Shown piece by piece: positions 35,284 through 44,507 of a stretch of 64,000 nucleotides of DNA. A program made the position numbers and the translations under genes. The notes beneath the pieces are model-generated. The model was not told the origin of the DNA. It saw only the letters and a list, made by a program, of their open reading frames with translations, and did not search any database. Origin of the DNA: Cyclobacterium xiamenense (lineage in GTDB: Bacteria > Bacteroidota > Bacteroidia > Cytophagales > Cyclobacteriaceae); the NCBI RefSeq assembly GCF_009467825.1, contig NZ_WIOK01000007.1, positions 16,468-80,467 on the forward strand, written 5' to 3'. The first letter of the stretch is position 1. The number at the start of each line of letters is the position of its first letter.

Positions 35284-36405
35284 TTGGCTTTATCATTACT
35301 AAAACCCCACTTAAAAAACATACTGGGCAAATCGGTTGCCACAAAGTACCTGATCATCGAATCGGATGATTGGGGATCCATCCGCATGCCTTCGTTAGCC
35401 GTCCGCAAACGGCTGCAAGCGGCAGGGATCAACCTGGGGAAGGGAGAAGCAGGACGATACAATCGCACGGATACCCTGGCGAGCGCAGAAGACCTGGAAG
35501 CACTGTTCGACACCTTAGCGAAGTTTGAGGATCGGCAGGGAAACCCTCCGGTGGTGACGGCAGTATCTTTGGTAGCCAATCCGGACTTTGACAGGATTCG
35601 GGAAGACCGCTTTTCTCGTTACCATTACGAGCCTTTTACGGACACGCTGCGCCGTTACCGGCGTGAAGATGCGCTACGCTTATGGAGACAGGGAATGGAA
35701 GCGAAACTTTTTGTGCCGGAATTTCATGCCCGGGAGCACCTTAATGTACCTGTCTGGATGCGTATGTTGCAGAATGGGGACATTGCTACCCGCATGGGTT
35801 TTGATTTGGGCTGCTGGGGATTTTTGGTCCATACGCCTTATCAGATAAGCTATCAGGCAAGCTTTGACCTGGAGCGGAAAGAGGACCTGGATTCCCACCG
35901 GGAGGCATTGGAAAGCGGGCTACGGTTGTTTGCCGCCATTCACGGTTACTCCGCGTCTTTCCTGGTGCCCCCTAACGGTCCGTTTCCCCGGGCATTGGAA
36001 CAAACCAGTGCGCACATGGGGATTGGGTATATCGGTGCTTCCAAAGTTCAGGTGGAACCCCTGGGTCAGGGCAAGCACCGCAAACGGCTGCATTGGCTGG
36101 GGCAAAAAAATCGGTTCCAACAGCGGTACCTGACACGCAATGCTTTTTTTGAACCAAATGCTCCAGGGCAGGATTGGGTGCAATCCTGTCTGAATGAAAT
36201 AGAACATGCCTTTCTGTGGCGAAAGCCGGCGGTGATCAGCAGCCACCGCACCAATTATATCGGCAGCCTGGACGAAGAAAATCGGACGAATAGCCTGAAA
36301 AAGCTATCGGAATTACTGGCGGCGGTGCTCAAAAAATGGCCGGATGTAGAGTTTATCACCAGTACCGAATTGGGGCAGTTGATAGATGGTGGCGATGTAC
36401 GCTGA
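35284..36405 (+). CDS. CE4-like polysaccharide deacetylase family protein (copy 2)
   Basis: A 373-residue paralogue of the protein encoded at 26582, sharing the order and spacing of all motifs: YLIIESDDWGSIRMPS (aspartate pair), VVTAVSLVANPDFD, FVPEFHAREHLNVPVWM (histidines), SFLVPPNGPFPRAL and VISSHRTNYIGSLDEENR. The ending LLAAVLKKWPDVEFITSTEL is also shared. Most of the N-terminal 25 residues differ. It starts with TTG, no good ATG being available before the conserved part. Two such paralogues in one locus suggest two related substrates or successive steps. It lies 46 nt before the MBOAT gene. Confidence 0.65.
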   Translation: MALSLLKPHLKNILGKSVATKYLIIESDDWGSIRMPSLAVRKRLQAAGINLGKGEAGRYNRTDTLASAEDLEALFDTLAKFEDRQGNPPVVTAVSLVANPDFDRIREDRFSRYHYEPFTDTLRRYRREDALRLWRQGMEAKLFVPEFHAREHLNVPVWMRMLQNGDIATRMGFDLGCWGFLVHTPYQISYQASFDLERKEDLDSHREALESGLRLFAAIHGYSASFLVPPNGPFPRALEQTSAHMGIGYIGASKVQVEPLGQGKHRKRLHWLGQKNRFQQRYLTRNAFFEPNAPGQDWVQSCLNEIEHAFLWRKPAVISSHRTNYIGSLDEENRTNSLKKLSELLAAVLKKWPDVEFITSTELGQLIDGGDVR

Positions 36406-36451
36406 GCGTATAGAAACGTTCGGAATTACCATCAAAAAATGAAAAAGAAAA

Positions 36452-37900
36452 ATGCTTTTTAATTCGCTTGATTTTGCTATTTTCTTGCCGATAGTCTTCG
36501 TGGTGTATTGGTTTCTGAACAATAAAAGACTGAGGATTCAAAATATGCTCATTGTTGTAGCAAGTTATGTTTTTTATGGATGGTGGGATTGGAGGTTTTT
36601 GTCCTTGATTGTATTTAGTACGATTACCGACTATACGATTGGTCTACTACTAAGGAGTGAAGAAAACCAGTTAAGGCGTAAAATTTTTCTTTCGGCAAGT
36701 GTCTTAGTTAATCTTGGACTTTTAGGATTCTTCAAATACTACAATTTCTTTTTGGACAATTTCATTGCAGCCTTTTCATTTTTCGATCAAGAAATACAGG
36801 GAAATTCCCTAAATATAATTTTGCCTGTAGGGATTAGCTTTTATACATTCCAAACAATGAGTTACACAATCGATGTTTATCACCGAAAATTGGAGCCAAC
36901 AAAAGACTTAATTGCATTTTCAGCATTTGTTAGCTTCTTTCCACAATTAGTTGCAGGGCCAATTGAAAGAGCAACACATTTGCTTCCCCAGTTTTACAGA
37001 AAACGGACTTTCGACTACTCAAATGCAGTTGACGGAATGCGACAAATTCTTTGGGGATTATTCAAGAAGCTTGTTATTGCTGACAATTGTGCCGGGTTTG
37101 CTAACCATATTTTTACTAACTCAGCGGACCTGAACGGGAGTACGCTTGTTTTAGGAGTTTTGTTTTTTTCCTTTCAGATATATGGTGACTTTTCGGGTTA
37201 CTCAGATATTGCGATTGGTACATCCAGACTCTTTGGGTTCAATTTAAACCAAAATTTCGCATTTCCCTATTTTTCCAGAGACGTAGCCGAATTTTGGAGG
37301 CGCTGGCACGTATCTCTCTCGAGTTGGTTTAGAGACTATCTGTATATTCCCTTGGGCGGAAGTCGTGGCAGCAGATGGATGAAAGTAAGGAACACGTTCA
37401 TCGTCTTTATAGTCAGCGGGTTTTGGCATGGAGCAAATTGGACATTTATCATTTGGGGGGCTTTACATGCGATTTATTTTTTACCGTTGGTATTGACAAA
37501 TAGTCATCGAAACAATACGGAGGTCGTAGCCAAAGGAAATTTTTTCCCGCATATAAACGAATTTTTTTCTATGGTTCTAACTTTTTGTTTAATTGGTTTT
37601 GCATGGATATTTTTCAGAGCTGAAAACATTACACAAGCTTTGGAATATATTACAGGAATTTTTTCACAGAGTCTATTTAATATGCCAATAATTATTGAAA
37701 GGTTTGATTTTGTTATTATTACGTTTTTTCTTATTATATTTATTTTTATTGAGTGGATGGGAAGACATAAGAAGTTTCCATTGGAGAAAGTTGATCTTGA
37801 CTGTTTACCACTACTAAGATGGTCATTTTATATATCGATTTTTACAATTTCATTGTTACTTAGCGGCTCTGAACAAGATTTTATTTACTTTCAATTTTAA
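36452..37900 (+). CDS. MBOAT-family O-acyltransferase (AlgI/DltB-like)
   Basis: A 482-residue polytopic membrane protein of the membrane-bound O-acyltransferase family. The signature FWRRWHVSLSSWFRDYLYIP is followed by PLGGSRGSR, and the catalytic histidine is in VSGFWHGANWTFIIWG, with the second histidine in GALHAIYF. The first 120 residues contain several membrane spans (LPIVFVVYWFL, MLIVVASYVFYGWWDW). With its SGNH partner encoded 4 nt downstream it should transfer acetyl or another acyl group to the polysaccharide across the inner membrane, as in alginate acetylation (AlgI with AlgJ/AlgX). The gene pair is AT-rich compared with its neighbours. Confidence 0.93.
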   Translation: MLFNSLDFAIFLPIVFVVYWFLNNKRLRIQNMLIVVASYVFYGWWDWRFLSLIVFSTITDYTIGLLLRSEENQLRRKIFLSASVLVNLGLLGFFKYYNFFLDNFIAAFSFFDQEIQGNSLNIILPVGISFYTFQTMSYTIDVYHRKLEPTKDLIAFSAFVSFFPQLVAGPIERATHLLPQFYRKRTFDYSNAVDGMRQILWGLFKKLVIADNCAGFANHIFTNSADLNGSTLVLGVLFFSFQIYGDFSGYSDIAIGTSRLFGFNLNQNFAFPYFSRDVAEFWRRWHVSLSSWFRDYLYIPLGGSRGSRWMKVRNTFIVFIVSGFWHGANWTFIIWGALHAIYFLPLVLTNSHRNNTEVVAKGNFFPHINEFFSMVLTFCLIGFAWIFFRAENITQALEYITGIFSQSLFNMPIIIERFDFVIITFFLIIFIFIEWMGRHKKFPLEKVDLDCLPLLRWSFYISIFTISLLLSGSEQDFIYFQF

Positions 37901-37904
37901 AGAA

Positions 37905-38792
37905 ATGACGAAATTTATTACGAGACTATTTTTATTTATGGTTTTGTTCGTTTTGATTAATATTTCCTACTTGACGATGGTCATAAATTTCGATTGGAAT
38001 TTTTCGAAAAGAATTGAAGCTCTCAATCTGAATTTTCCTAAATATGATATACTTGTTCTGGGTAATAGCCTTGCTATGGATGGGATTGATACGGAATATC
38101 TCACAGATTGCGGTTTCCCCTCCTACAATTTAGCCTTGGGTGGCGCTTCACTAAAAACAAACATAATTCAATTAAGCGAGTACTTATCAATGTATGAGTA
38201 TAAGCCAAAAATAGTATTATTGGGCCTAGGGTCATATCTAAATGATTTTGACAGCGAAGAAATAAATCCGATAGTAGACTTTACGATGATGAAGAAAAAA
38301 ACTTATTCGCTAGAAGATATTCCAATTTTTAAATTTAAGTGGCTATTTAAAGAGCAGCTAAAAAAAATAGTTTCGAAACCACATCGAGACGCATATATTA
38401 AGTCTGGTCAGTTGAGGTTTAGTAAATCAGTCCCAGATAATACTAGTATTTCCAAGGGGAAGATTTTTCCAATTGGTCAATATAGATCGTCTCAATCGTT
38501 AAAGGCCATAATTGATATTTGTAATTCGAATAAAATTAAATTGATTATTTTGGAGATGCCGGGATTTAGAAACACTCGTCATGAAAAGATCAATCCGTGT
38601 TATGTGATAGATGAGGAGTCGGGCAATGGTTTTATTTATGATTTTAATTACTATGATTTTGGTAGCTTGTTTGTTGATGATGAAGATTGGATTGGAAATA
38701 GTCATCTTAATGAAAAGGGTGCAATAAAGTTCACTAAATATATTTTAGATGTTTTAAATGAGCCGTGTACGATTGCTCAGTTATGCTATTAA
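37905..38792 (+). CDS. SGNH/DltD-like partner of the MBOAT protein
   Basis: A 295-residue protein with one N-terminal membrane anchor (LFLFMVLFVLINISYLTMV) and a periplasmic SGNH-like domain. Block I is DILVLGNSLAMDGID with the probable nucleophile serine, block II NLALGGASLKTN, and block V region is GNSHLNEKGAIKF. Usually block V reads DxxH; here the aspartate position is glycine (G-N-S-H), so the triad may be incomplete or use D/E residues just before it (VDDEDW). Gene order and spacing to the MBOAT gene parallel AlgI-AlgJ and DltB-DltD pairs. A fragment with an intact DxxH lies 300 nt downstream. Confidence 0.75.
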   Translation: MTKFITRLFLFMVLFVLINISYLTMVINFDWNFSKRIEALNLNFPKYDILVLGNSLAMDGIDTEYLTDCGFPSYNLALGGASLKTNIIQLSEYLSMYEYKPKIVLLGLGSYLNDFDSEEINPIVDFTMMKKKTYSLEDIPIFKFKWLFKEQLKKIVSKPHRDAYIKSGQLRFSKSVPDNTSISKGKIFPIGQYRSSQSLKAIIDICNSNKIKLIILEMPGFRNTRHEKINPCYVIDEESGNGFIYDFNYYDFGSLFVDDEDWIGNSHLNEKGAIKFTKYILDVLNEPCTIAQLCY

Positions 38793-39105
38793 CTTTTTTC
38801 TCCTAGTTTTTAGCTATTTTATAGGTATATTGTTGATAAAATTTCCCTAGATTATTTGATGATAATTATATAGTGTAAGTAACAAGCTGCATATTAAGTA
38901 GTGATAGTAACTAGGTATGAATTAGGTGTGATGTAGATCTGCCAGAGGTGCAATTAATGTATTTCTCATATAGTAGTAATAAACTATTCCGATACTTTGG
39001 TTCGATTGATTTTTTGATCTTAGTTTGCTATTAAAAATTTTGTTAACAAAATATTAAAGTAAGTATTTGATAAACAAGTTTTGAAATGCAGATTATCAAT
39101 TCAAT

Positions 39106-39294
39106 ATGGCTCAATTGCTGAATGATATCGACGATGTGACCATTGACACTGTTTATTTAAATAAAGATATAAATGTAATGTTTGATTTATCCCATTTAAA
39201 TGAAAAGGGTGCAACTTTAGTGGCTGGCTGCCTTGGTAGCTCGCTTATTAGCAGCGAACAACCAGCAATGTATGTAATTCACTGGCGAGACTGA
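39106..39294 (+). pseudogene. C-terminal remnant of a second SGNH protein
   Basis: A 62-residue frame whose MFDLSHLNEKGATLVAGCLG matches the C-terminal block V of SGNH/DltD proteins, including the catalytic DxxH (Asp-Leu-Ser-His). Around this block the DNA is close to that of the intact SGNH gene at 38703-38724 (about 20 of 22 bases). No N-terminal SGNH blocks are readable in 38793-39105, which is AT-rich and otherwise empty, so this is probably the tail of a deleted gene. Bases 39295-39540 contain nothing I can identify. Confidence 0.65.
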
Positions 39295-39540
39295 ATGCTG
39301 TTTTTATTCAACACCGGAAATCTCTTGGAACCTTGTGTTTCTGAATGGGGTACATCAATAGTCAATAGATGGCCGATAAGCCCCAGAAGTAGTTTTCATT
39401 GTAGCAAAGCAGCGAACGAGTCAAACAGCAGACCATTTCTCATGCCCAACAGTGTTTGACGAATTGTGCGTCAAGCCGTATAAACTTATTTATAAAACCC
39501 CTAATTCAATTTTATTTTCCCAACTAGCCTATCTGATTAA

Positions 39541-40689
39541 TTGGAAGTTTTGAAAAAAAGAAAACAACTGGTCGTTATCAATCAGTCTGCCGGGTACCTT
39601 ATGGTGGATACGGTCAATGCGTTTCGAGATGCCTATCACGAGCGGATACTTATATGTGGATCGGTCGGGGAGAGTTTTCGGAAATTGGATGCAGACGTAA
39701 AAATTGACTGGATCACCCGCTACCGACGGGAAACAAACCTGCTTCGTTTAGGGACCTGGATTTGGGGGTTTTTTCAGCTATTGGTCAAGCTTGGGAAGAA
39801 GTATCCGGAGGCCGATTTGCTTATTGTTAGCAATCCACCGTTTGCCGTTTTACTTCCGCTTTGGATACGTCGGCCCTACAAACTTTTAATTTACGATATC
39901 TATCCGGATGCATTGGTTAAGCTAGGGATTTTGACCCCTAAATCTTGGCCAACACATGTCTGGGAGCGTGCCAATCGGCGCGTAATGCAGGGTGCAGATC
40001 GGGTTTACACGCTCACGGAATCCATGCAGCAGGAATTGTCGCGGTACCTACCGAAAGAATGTATCACCGTTGTACCACTTTGGGCGAGCTGTGGGATAAG
40101 CAAGCGAGATCCTGTTGGAAGGCACAATGGATTTTTATCCTCCTTCGGATGGGAAGGAAAATTTGTCCTCATGTATTCCGGGAACATGGGAAGATCTCAT
40201 CCAGTCCGTCTGATCCTTCAACTTGCGCGGAACTTACAGCACTTGGATGATTTTCGGTTTGTATTGATAGGTGGGGGTGAACAATACGAGCAACTATCGC
40301 GGGAGATAGCGACTGCCGGTCTTACCAATTCCTGTATCCTTCCCTGGCAGCCAGCAAATCGCTTACAGGAGACTTTTTCGGCGGCATCGATTGCCCTCGT
40401 TACGATTGCTGCCGAAATGGGCCGAATAAGTATACCAAGTAAAACATTTAACTTTTTGGCCCATGGCACGCCTATATTGGCGGTGGCTGCCCCAGATTCT
40501 GGATTGTATCGTCTGGTAGAGGAGGGGGTACTCGGCGGCGCCTTTCAAGAGTTAGAAATTGACCGCATGACACGTTTCCTTTTAACCTGCAAAAACGACC
40601 CGGCGTACTACCAAAATCTTCAAAATCGCTGTCGGAGTGCGGCTCAGAAGTATACCTATCAGAATGCGAATAAATTTCTGGCCGAATAG
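39541..40689 (+). CDS. GT4 glycosyltransferase, WbuB-like
   Basis: A 382-residue GT-B enzyme of the WbuB-like group, which often adds the second sugar onto the lipid-linked first sugar. Visible are QLVVINQSAGYLMVDTVNAF, YDIYPDALVKLGILTP in the first domain, and FVLMYSGNMGRSHPVRLIL, IGGGEQYEQL and GRISIPSKTFNFLAHGTPIL (SxKxFxxLAxGxPI) in the donor domain. It starts with TTG; no ATG precedes the conserved part. It lies 69 nt before the initiating sugar transferase gene, a common arrangement (WbuB with PglC-type transferase) in bacterial loci. Confidence 0.87.
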   Translation: MEVLKKRKQLVVINQSAGYLMVDTVNAFRDAYHERILICGSVGESFRKLDADVKIDWITRYRRETNLLRLGTWIWGFFQLLVKLGKKYPEADLLIVSNPPFAVLLPLWIRRPYKLLIYDIYPDALVKLGILTPKSWPTHVWERANRRVMQGADRVYTLTESMQQELSRYLPKECITVVPLWASCGISKRDPVGRHNGFLSSFGWEGKFVLMYSGNMGRSHPVRLILQLARNLQHLDDFRFVLIGGGEQYEQLSREIATAGLTNSCILPWQPANRLQETFSAASIALVTIAAEMGRISIPSKTFNFLAHGTPILAVAAPDSGLYRLVEEGVLGGAFQELEIDRMTRFLLTCKNDPAYYQNLQNRCRSAAQKYTYQNANKFLAE

Positions 40690-40758
40690 TAGGCACACCA
40701 ATATCCGTATGTGTGAAGCGGGTTTTGCCTAAGTAAATGTAGTTTATTACGATAATCA

Positions 40759-41370
40759 ATGAATCGAACCGAAAAAATTATCAAACGAGTTATTGATCTG
40801 GTAGGAGCGTCCACGGTGCTTCTCGTGTTTTCACCGGTATTCGTAGTGCTATTTCTTGCCTTGCTTCTGTTTCAAGGATCTCCGGTTTTTTTTCGGCAGC
40901 AGCGTCCGGGAAAAGGGGAACGCATTTTCACGATTTGGAAATTCCGTACGATGAGCAATGCCCGTAATTCCTGGGGGAATCTTTTGCCGGATGCCGAGCG
41001 ACTTACCCCCCTCGGACGGTGGGTTCGAAAAACCTCTCTGGACGAATTTCCGCAATTGATTTGCGTGTTGAAAGGAGACATGAGCCTGGTGGGGCCCAGG
41101 CCCTTGCTGGTACGCTACCTGCCTCTGTACAACGACTACCACCGGCGAAGGCACGAGGTAAAACCCGGAATCACGGGCTGGGCGCAAGTGAATGGACGCA
41201 ATGCCATTGGTTGGCAAAAACGTCTGGATTTAGATGTAGCTTACGTAGAAAATGCCACGATTTTGTGGGATTTGAAAATTCTCTGGATGACGGTAAAAAA
41301 AGTACTGAAGCGGGAAGGCATAGGAGCAGCGCGGGATGTACCTACCAATCGGCCTTTTTCTGGCGTGTAG
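40759..41370 (+). CDS. Initiating phosphoglycosyltransferase (PglC-type sugar transferase)
   Basis: A 203-residue monotopic phosphoglycosyltransferase that transfers a sugar-1-phosphate from a UDP-sugar to undecaprenyl phosphate, starting the repeat unit. The N-terminal re-entrant membrane helix is VLLVFSPVFVVLFLALLLF, followed by GSPVFFRQQRPGKGERIF and IWKFRTM. The catalytic Asp-Glu dyad is D95-E96 in RKTSLDEFPQL, with LKGDMSLVGPRPLL behind it. The short length is that of PglC rather than of WcaJ/WbaP, which carry extra membrane domains. With PglD- and PglE-like genes downstream, the substrate is likely UDP-diacetamido-bacillosamine or a similar 4-amino sugar. Confidence 0.93.
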   Translation: MNRTEKIIKRVIDLVGASTVLLVFSPVFVVLFLALLLFQGSPVFFRQQRPGKGERIFTIWKFRTMSNARNSWGNLLPDAERLTPLGRWVRKTSLDEFPQLICVLKGDMSLVGPRPLLVRYLPLYNDYHRRRHEVKPGITGWAQVNGRNAIGWQKRLDLDVAYVENATILWDLKILWMTVKKVLKREGIGAARDVPTNRPFSGV

Positions 41371-41445
41371 ACCAGATCTATTGCCTGAAATAAAGATAAT
41401 GCATGAGCGAAACGGCTTGTTACCCGATTACATTTTGTATACACC

Positions 41446-42195
41446 GTGCGCTTACTTGTCCATCAGCTTGTCCTAAACCCAGGTTTTTGGGTATTTATCC
41501 TCTCAGTAGGGGCACTGCTACGGTTGGCTACCCTACGTTCCGGATGGCTTCTTTTTCCGTTAGCAATTTGTTTCATGCTCTTGTCGCCACCCATCCGGTA
41601 TCTGGTAGAAAAGGAAGAACAACGGTTTCCAGCTTGGGAATCACACAGGACCGGGGCTCCCTTCATTCTGGTGTTGGGCTCAGGCGGCACGCCGGATCCC
41701 AAATTGCCTGCCCTACAACGGCTCTCGAATCATTCCCTTTGGCGGTGCATGCAGGGGATTGGTATTTGGAGGCAATTGCCGCAATCTTTTTTGGTTTTAT
41801 CCAGTGCGGGGCGTGAGGGGCAGGTGGCCCAGGCTACGTTTTATGCGCAAGTTGCGAGGGAATGGGGGGTGCCTGATTCACTGATTCGGGAAATCCCCAG
41901 CCCTCGAACCACGCAGGAAGAGGCCCGGGATTTTCGAGCAGCCTATCCGCGAGCGGATTCGGTGATTTTGGTAACTGCTGCCTTACATTTGCCGCGCGCG
42001 CGAACGCTCTTTGAAAGGGAAGGTCTTCACGTAATTCCTGCACCAACCGATTACAAGGTGAAATCTGACGTATTGGGATCGGGATATTTTCAATGGATTC
42101 CCTCCTTGGCGGCAGCCAGCCTCTGGCAGGCCTATTTGCACGAAAAACTGGGAACTATGGTAGTAGAGGTAAAGGCACGGTTTCACTTCGAATGA
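41446..42195 (+). CDS. YdcF/ElyC-like membrane protein (DUF218)
   Basis: A 249-residue protein with two N-terminal membrane spans (GFWVFILSVGALLRLA, LLFPLAICFMLLSPPI) and a DUF218 domain. FILVLGSGGTPDPKLPAL, LVLSSAGREGQVAQA, SPRTTQEEARDF and ILVTAALHLPRARTLFE are the conserved DUF218 segments. E. coli relatives ElyC and SanA affect envelope polysaccharide or undecaprenyl-phosphate homeostasis, so a role linked to lipid carrier use is reasonable but unproven. It starts with GTG 41446. The gene is out of pattern for a sugar pathway and may serve the assembly steps. Confidence 0.82.
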   Translation: MRLLVHQLVLNPGFWVFILSVGALLRLATLRSGWLLFPLAICFMLLSPPIRYLVEKEEQRFPAWESHRTGAPFILVLGSGGTPDPKLPALQRLSNHSLWRCMQGIGIWRQLPQSFLVLSSAGREGQVAQATFYAQVAREWGVPDSLIREIPSPRTTQEEARDFRAAYPRADSVILVTAALHLPRARTLFEREGLHVIPAPTDYKVKSDVLGSGYFQWIPSLAAASLWQAYLHEKLGTMVVEVKARFHFE

Positions 42196-42277
42196 AATCG
42201 AACATGTTGCTTCTTAGCTGTCTGCCTAGGTAGGTTCGCACGGAATCAACTATCTATTCCCAATAAATACGAAAATA

Positions 42278-42619
42278 ATGATTGGAACCGATATTGAAGA
42301 AATCAGGCGCATTGAGCGAATCGGGCGAGACAAACCGAACCTGCTCCGCCGTTTGTTTTTTCCGGAAGAATGGGCCCATGCCTTAACAAAGCCAAACCCC
42401 TGGCAAACATTGACCGGAATCTGGTGCGCCAAGGAGGCGGTGTGGAAGGCATGTTCCAACAGGGCGAAGTTTGGAGTCCGGGACGTTTGCATTCGGCATC
42501 GGCCATCCGGGAGGCCAGAAGTTTGGATCGCGGGGCTGGATTGGTCAGAGGGGATCGAAGTCAGTATATCCCATACCGCAAAGTATGCCGTGGCAGTCGC
42601 CCTGGGCCTAACAGCATGA
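42278..42619 (+). CDS. Phosphopantetheinyl transferase, AcpS-like
   Basis: A 113-residue AcpS-type 4'-phosphopantetheinyl transferase, which converts apo-ACP to holo-ACP using coenzyme A. MIGTDIEEIRRI has the metal-binding Asp5; GIWCAKEAVWKAC has Glu53 and the following lysine (WxxKEAxxK motif), and VEVSISHTAKYAVAVALG-like ending carries SISHT. It is short for the family and differs from housekeeping AcpS in the middle. Its location close to the locus ACP at 44270, and another ACP at 4943, suggests that it is a dedicated enzyme for polysaccharide acyl carriers. ATG 42278 directly precedes the conserved motif. Confidence 0.88.
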   Translation: MIGTDIEEIRRIERIGRDKPNLLRRLFFPEEWAHALTKPNPWQTLTGIWCAKEAVWKACSNRAKFGVRDVCIRHRPSGRPEVWIAGLDWSEGIEVSISHTAKYAVAVALGLTA

Positions 42620-42747
42620 AGCTAAATACATTTTTTTGGGCCGATTTTGAAAAAAAGTGTATCAATTTCCTAGTTATTTCCAGTAATAGATTTCGTTTTC
42701 CCCGCTTCTGAAAGCCCACATAACCTAACGAATTGTCATAGTTGGTC

Positions 42748-43896
42748 ATGAAAAAAAGGAAAATTTTGGTTTTGCTAGCTGCCACAGAAATGCCCTGGTT
42801 AATTGATGCGGTGCATGACGCGTTACGGAGTTTGGATAAACGGGTATTTGCCGTGCAGGTATATGTGTTACAATTTCACCCTCAGGAATCCATTTCTCGC
42901 TGTTCGGAGGAGGAGGGGTTGTCATGGAACGTACTGCGGGTCAACTCTTGGCTTTTTCAGCTTGCCCGTTGGTTTCACCACGTTACCGGTCTCCCGTTTC
43001 TTCTTCGGTATCTGGGAGGAGGGATCCAAGGAACCTATTCCGTCGGAATGGGGATCAATGGGGGAAATCGGATGGACTTGTTGTATTATAATGCTGCACG
43101 AATCGACAAGCGGATGCTTTGGTTGCACGCAGACCTCCAGTCCTTTGCCTGGTTTCGTCAACGGGTTGCAGGCGAAAATTCAGAGATCACTCCCTTTGAG
43201 CGAAGATTGGATAAAACTGATTGGCTGTTGGCGGGTTCCAGTCAGGTATACCGCGCCATCGGAAAGGGACTGGAACGGATGCAAGACCTCCGACTGGTAT
43301 ATCCTCCCGTGGATCGCTACCGGGTGCAGTCCAGGTCGGAACGGAGTACGATTGTGCGGATGGATTCGCACGTTTTTAATATGGTGGCTGTAGGCCCGCT
43401 TTCTCCCGTTCAGGGGTTTGATTTACTTTTAACGGCACTTACTTTGGTAAAAAGGAACTATCCGCGGTTTCATTTATACCTTGTGGGGGAGGGTAAGTTG
43501 TTGGACTTTCTTCGGCTGCATTGCCTGGACGAGGGGCTCTCGGATTACGTGAGCTTTTTGAGAAAGGTGGCAAATTACCAGGCTTTGATCAAACGAGCGG
43601 ATCTGTTTGTCAACAGCTCGTATACAGAGAGCTATCCAATACCGCTGATAGAGGCACTGCATCTTGGCAAACCCATTGTGGCTACCAAGGTTGCGGGAAA
43701 TGAAGAATTATTGGAAAAAGGAACCTTTGGGTTGCTTTGCCATCCGGATAAAGACGCGCTTTCCGAGGCCATCCTACGGATGATCGGGGATCCGGAGTTG
43801 CGCAAACGATATGCACAGCTTTCGGGAAAACGCTCGGTGCAAATCCTTCATCAGGCAAATAGGTACGGGTTGGAGGACTTCTTGCTCAAATATTGA
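42748..43896 (+). CDS. GT4 family glycosyltransferase
   Basis: A protein of about 382 residues with a GT-B fold. The N-terminal KILVLLAATEMPWLIDAVHD is unusual for GT4, but the donor domain is clear: MVAVGPLSPVQGFDLLLTAL, LYLVGEGKLLDFLRLHCLDE, DLFVNSSYTESYPIPLIEAL with the acidic E-x7-E motif, and PIVATKVAGNEELLEKG. The sugar is unknown. ATG 42748 chosen over TTG 42742. It stands between the phosphopantetheinyl transferase and the ACP/KAS III module and is followed by a 373-nt gap. Confidence 0.87.
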   Translation: MKKRKILVLLAATEMPWLIDAVHDALRSLDKRVFAVQVYVLQFHPQESISRCSEEEGLSWNVLRVNSWLFQLARWFHHVTGLPFLLRYLGGGIQGTYSVGMGINGGNRMDLLYYNAARIDKRMLWLHADLQSFAWFRQRVAGENSEITPFERRLDKTDWLLAGSSQVYRAIGKGLERMQDLRLVYPPVDRYRVQSRSERSTIVRMDSHVFNMVAVGPLSPVQGFDLLLTALTLVKRNYPRFHLYLVGEGKLLDFLRLHCLDEGLSDYVSFLRKVANYQALIKRADLFVNSSYTESYPIPLIEALHLGKPIVATKVAGNEELLEKGTFGLLCHPDKDALSEAILRMIGDPELRKRYAQLSGKRSVQILHQANRYGLEDFLLKY

Positions 43897-44269
43897 AGCC
43901 AGATACTTAAGATAGTTACAAAAGGGCTATTGTAAGTCGGTAGTTTTCTAACCAGCCTTCCGCTGTATTGGATCAAAATAGCGTAGGTTTAACCGCCTTT
44001 CCAACAAGAAACAAGGTAGGGGAAGTTGGGTAATCCGAGAAACACGCAAGGTGACCGTGGCGGTTATTCCTGCTGCCTGTGCATTACTTACCGGCTAAAA
44101 AGACAGGTTCCTGAGAGGAAATATCCCATGGAACACGGCATCCATGTGAAAATGGAAATGCAGCGCGAATGTTTTTTAGCATGGGAGGAAGGGCCTGCAT
44201 GTTGGCTTAACGAAATTAGTTTAAAGATAGTAAAATCGACAATACACAATGGGTCTAAAACGTCAACCA
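43897..44269. other. Gap without a recognised gene
   Basis: A 373-nt stretch between the GT4 and ACP genes. A frame around 44128 (HGIHVKMEMQRECFLAW) is open but matches nothing known and is out of phase with the ACP. The last 60 bases are AT-rich and are the probable promoter region of the ACP/KAS III/SDR/acetyltransferase operon. Confidence 0.4.
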
Positions 44270-44503
44270 ATGGAAAGTAAATTTATTGAATTGATTAGCT
44301 ACGTGCTGGAATTAGACGATCGAACTCCCGAGCTGGGGGATCGGTTTGATACGTATGCCGAGTGGGATTCGTTGGCCCAGCTGACGCTTATCGCCGAACT
44401 GGACGAACAGTTTGGGGTCACCATCAAAGGGTCTGAACTTCGTTCGATGGAAACGGTTGGCGATTTGTACCGACGTATTCTGGCAGAAACACCAAACGAA
44501 TAG
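44270..44503 (+). CDS. Acyl carrier protein (second locus ACP)
   Basis: A 77-residue acyl carrier protein. The phosphopantetheine serine is S34 in YAEWDSLAQLTLIAELDE, with the variant W-D-S-L motif seen in ACPs of polysaccharide and polyketide clusters. It starts at ATG 44270 (an ATG at 44249 would add seven basic residues that do not fit). A KAS III-type synthase gene starts 5 nt after it, so it probably carries the substrate or product of that enzyme. It differs clearly from the ACP at 4943, so the locus has two specialised ACPs. Confidence 0.87.
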   Translation: MESKFIELISYVLELDDRTPELGDRFDTYAEWDSLAQLTLIAELDEQFGVTIKGSELRSMETVGDLYRRILAETPNE

Positions 44504-44507
44504 TTTC

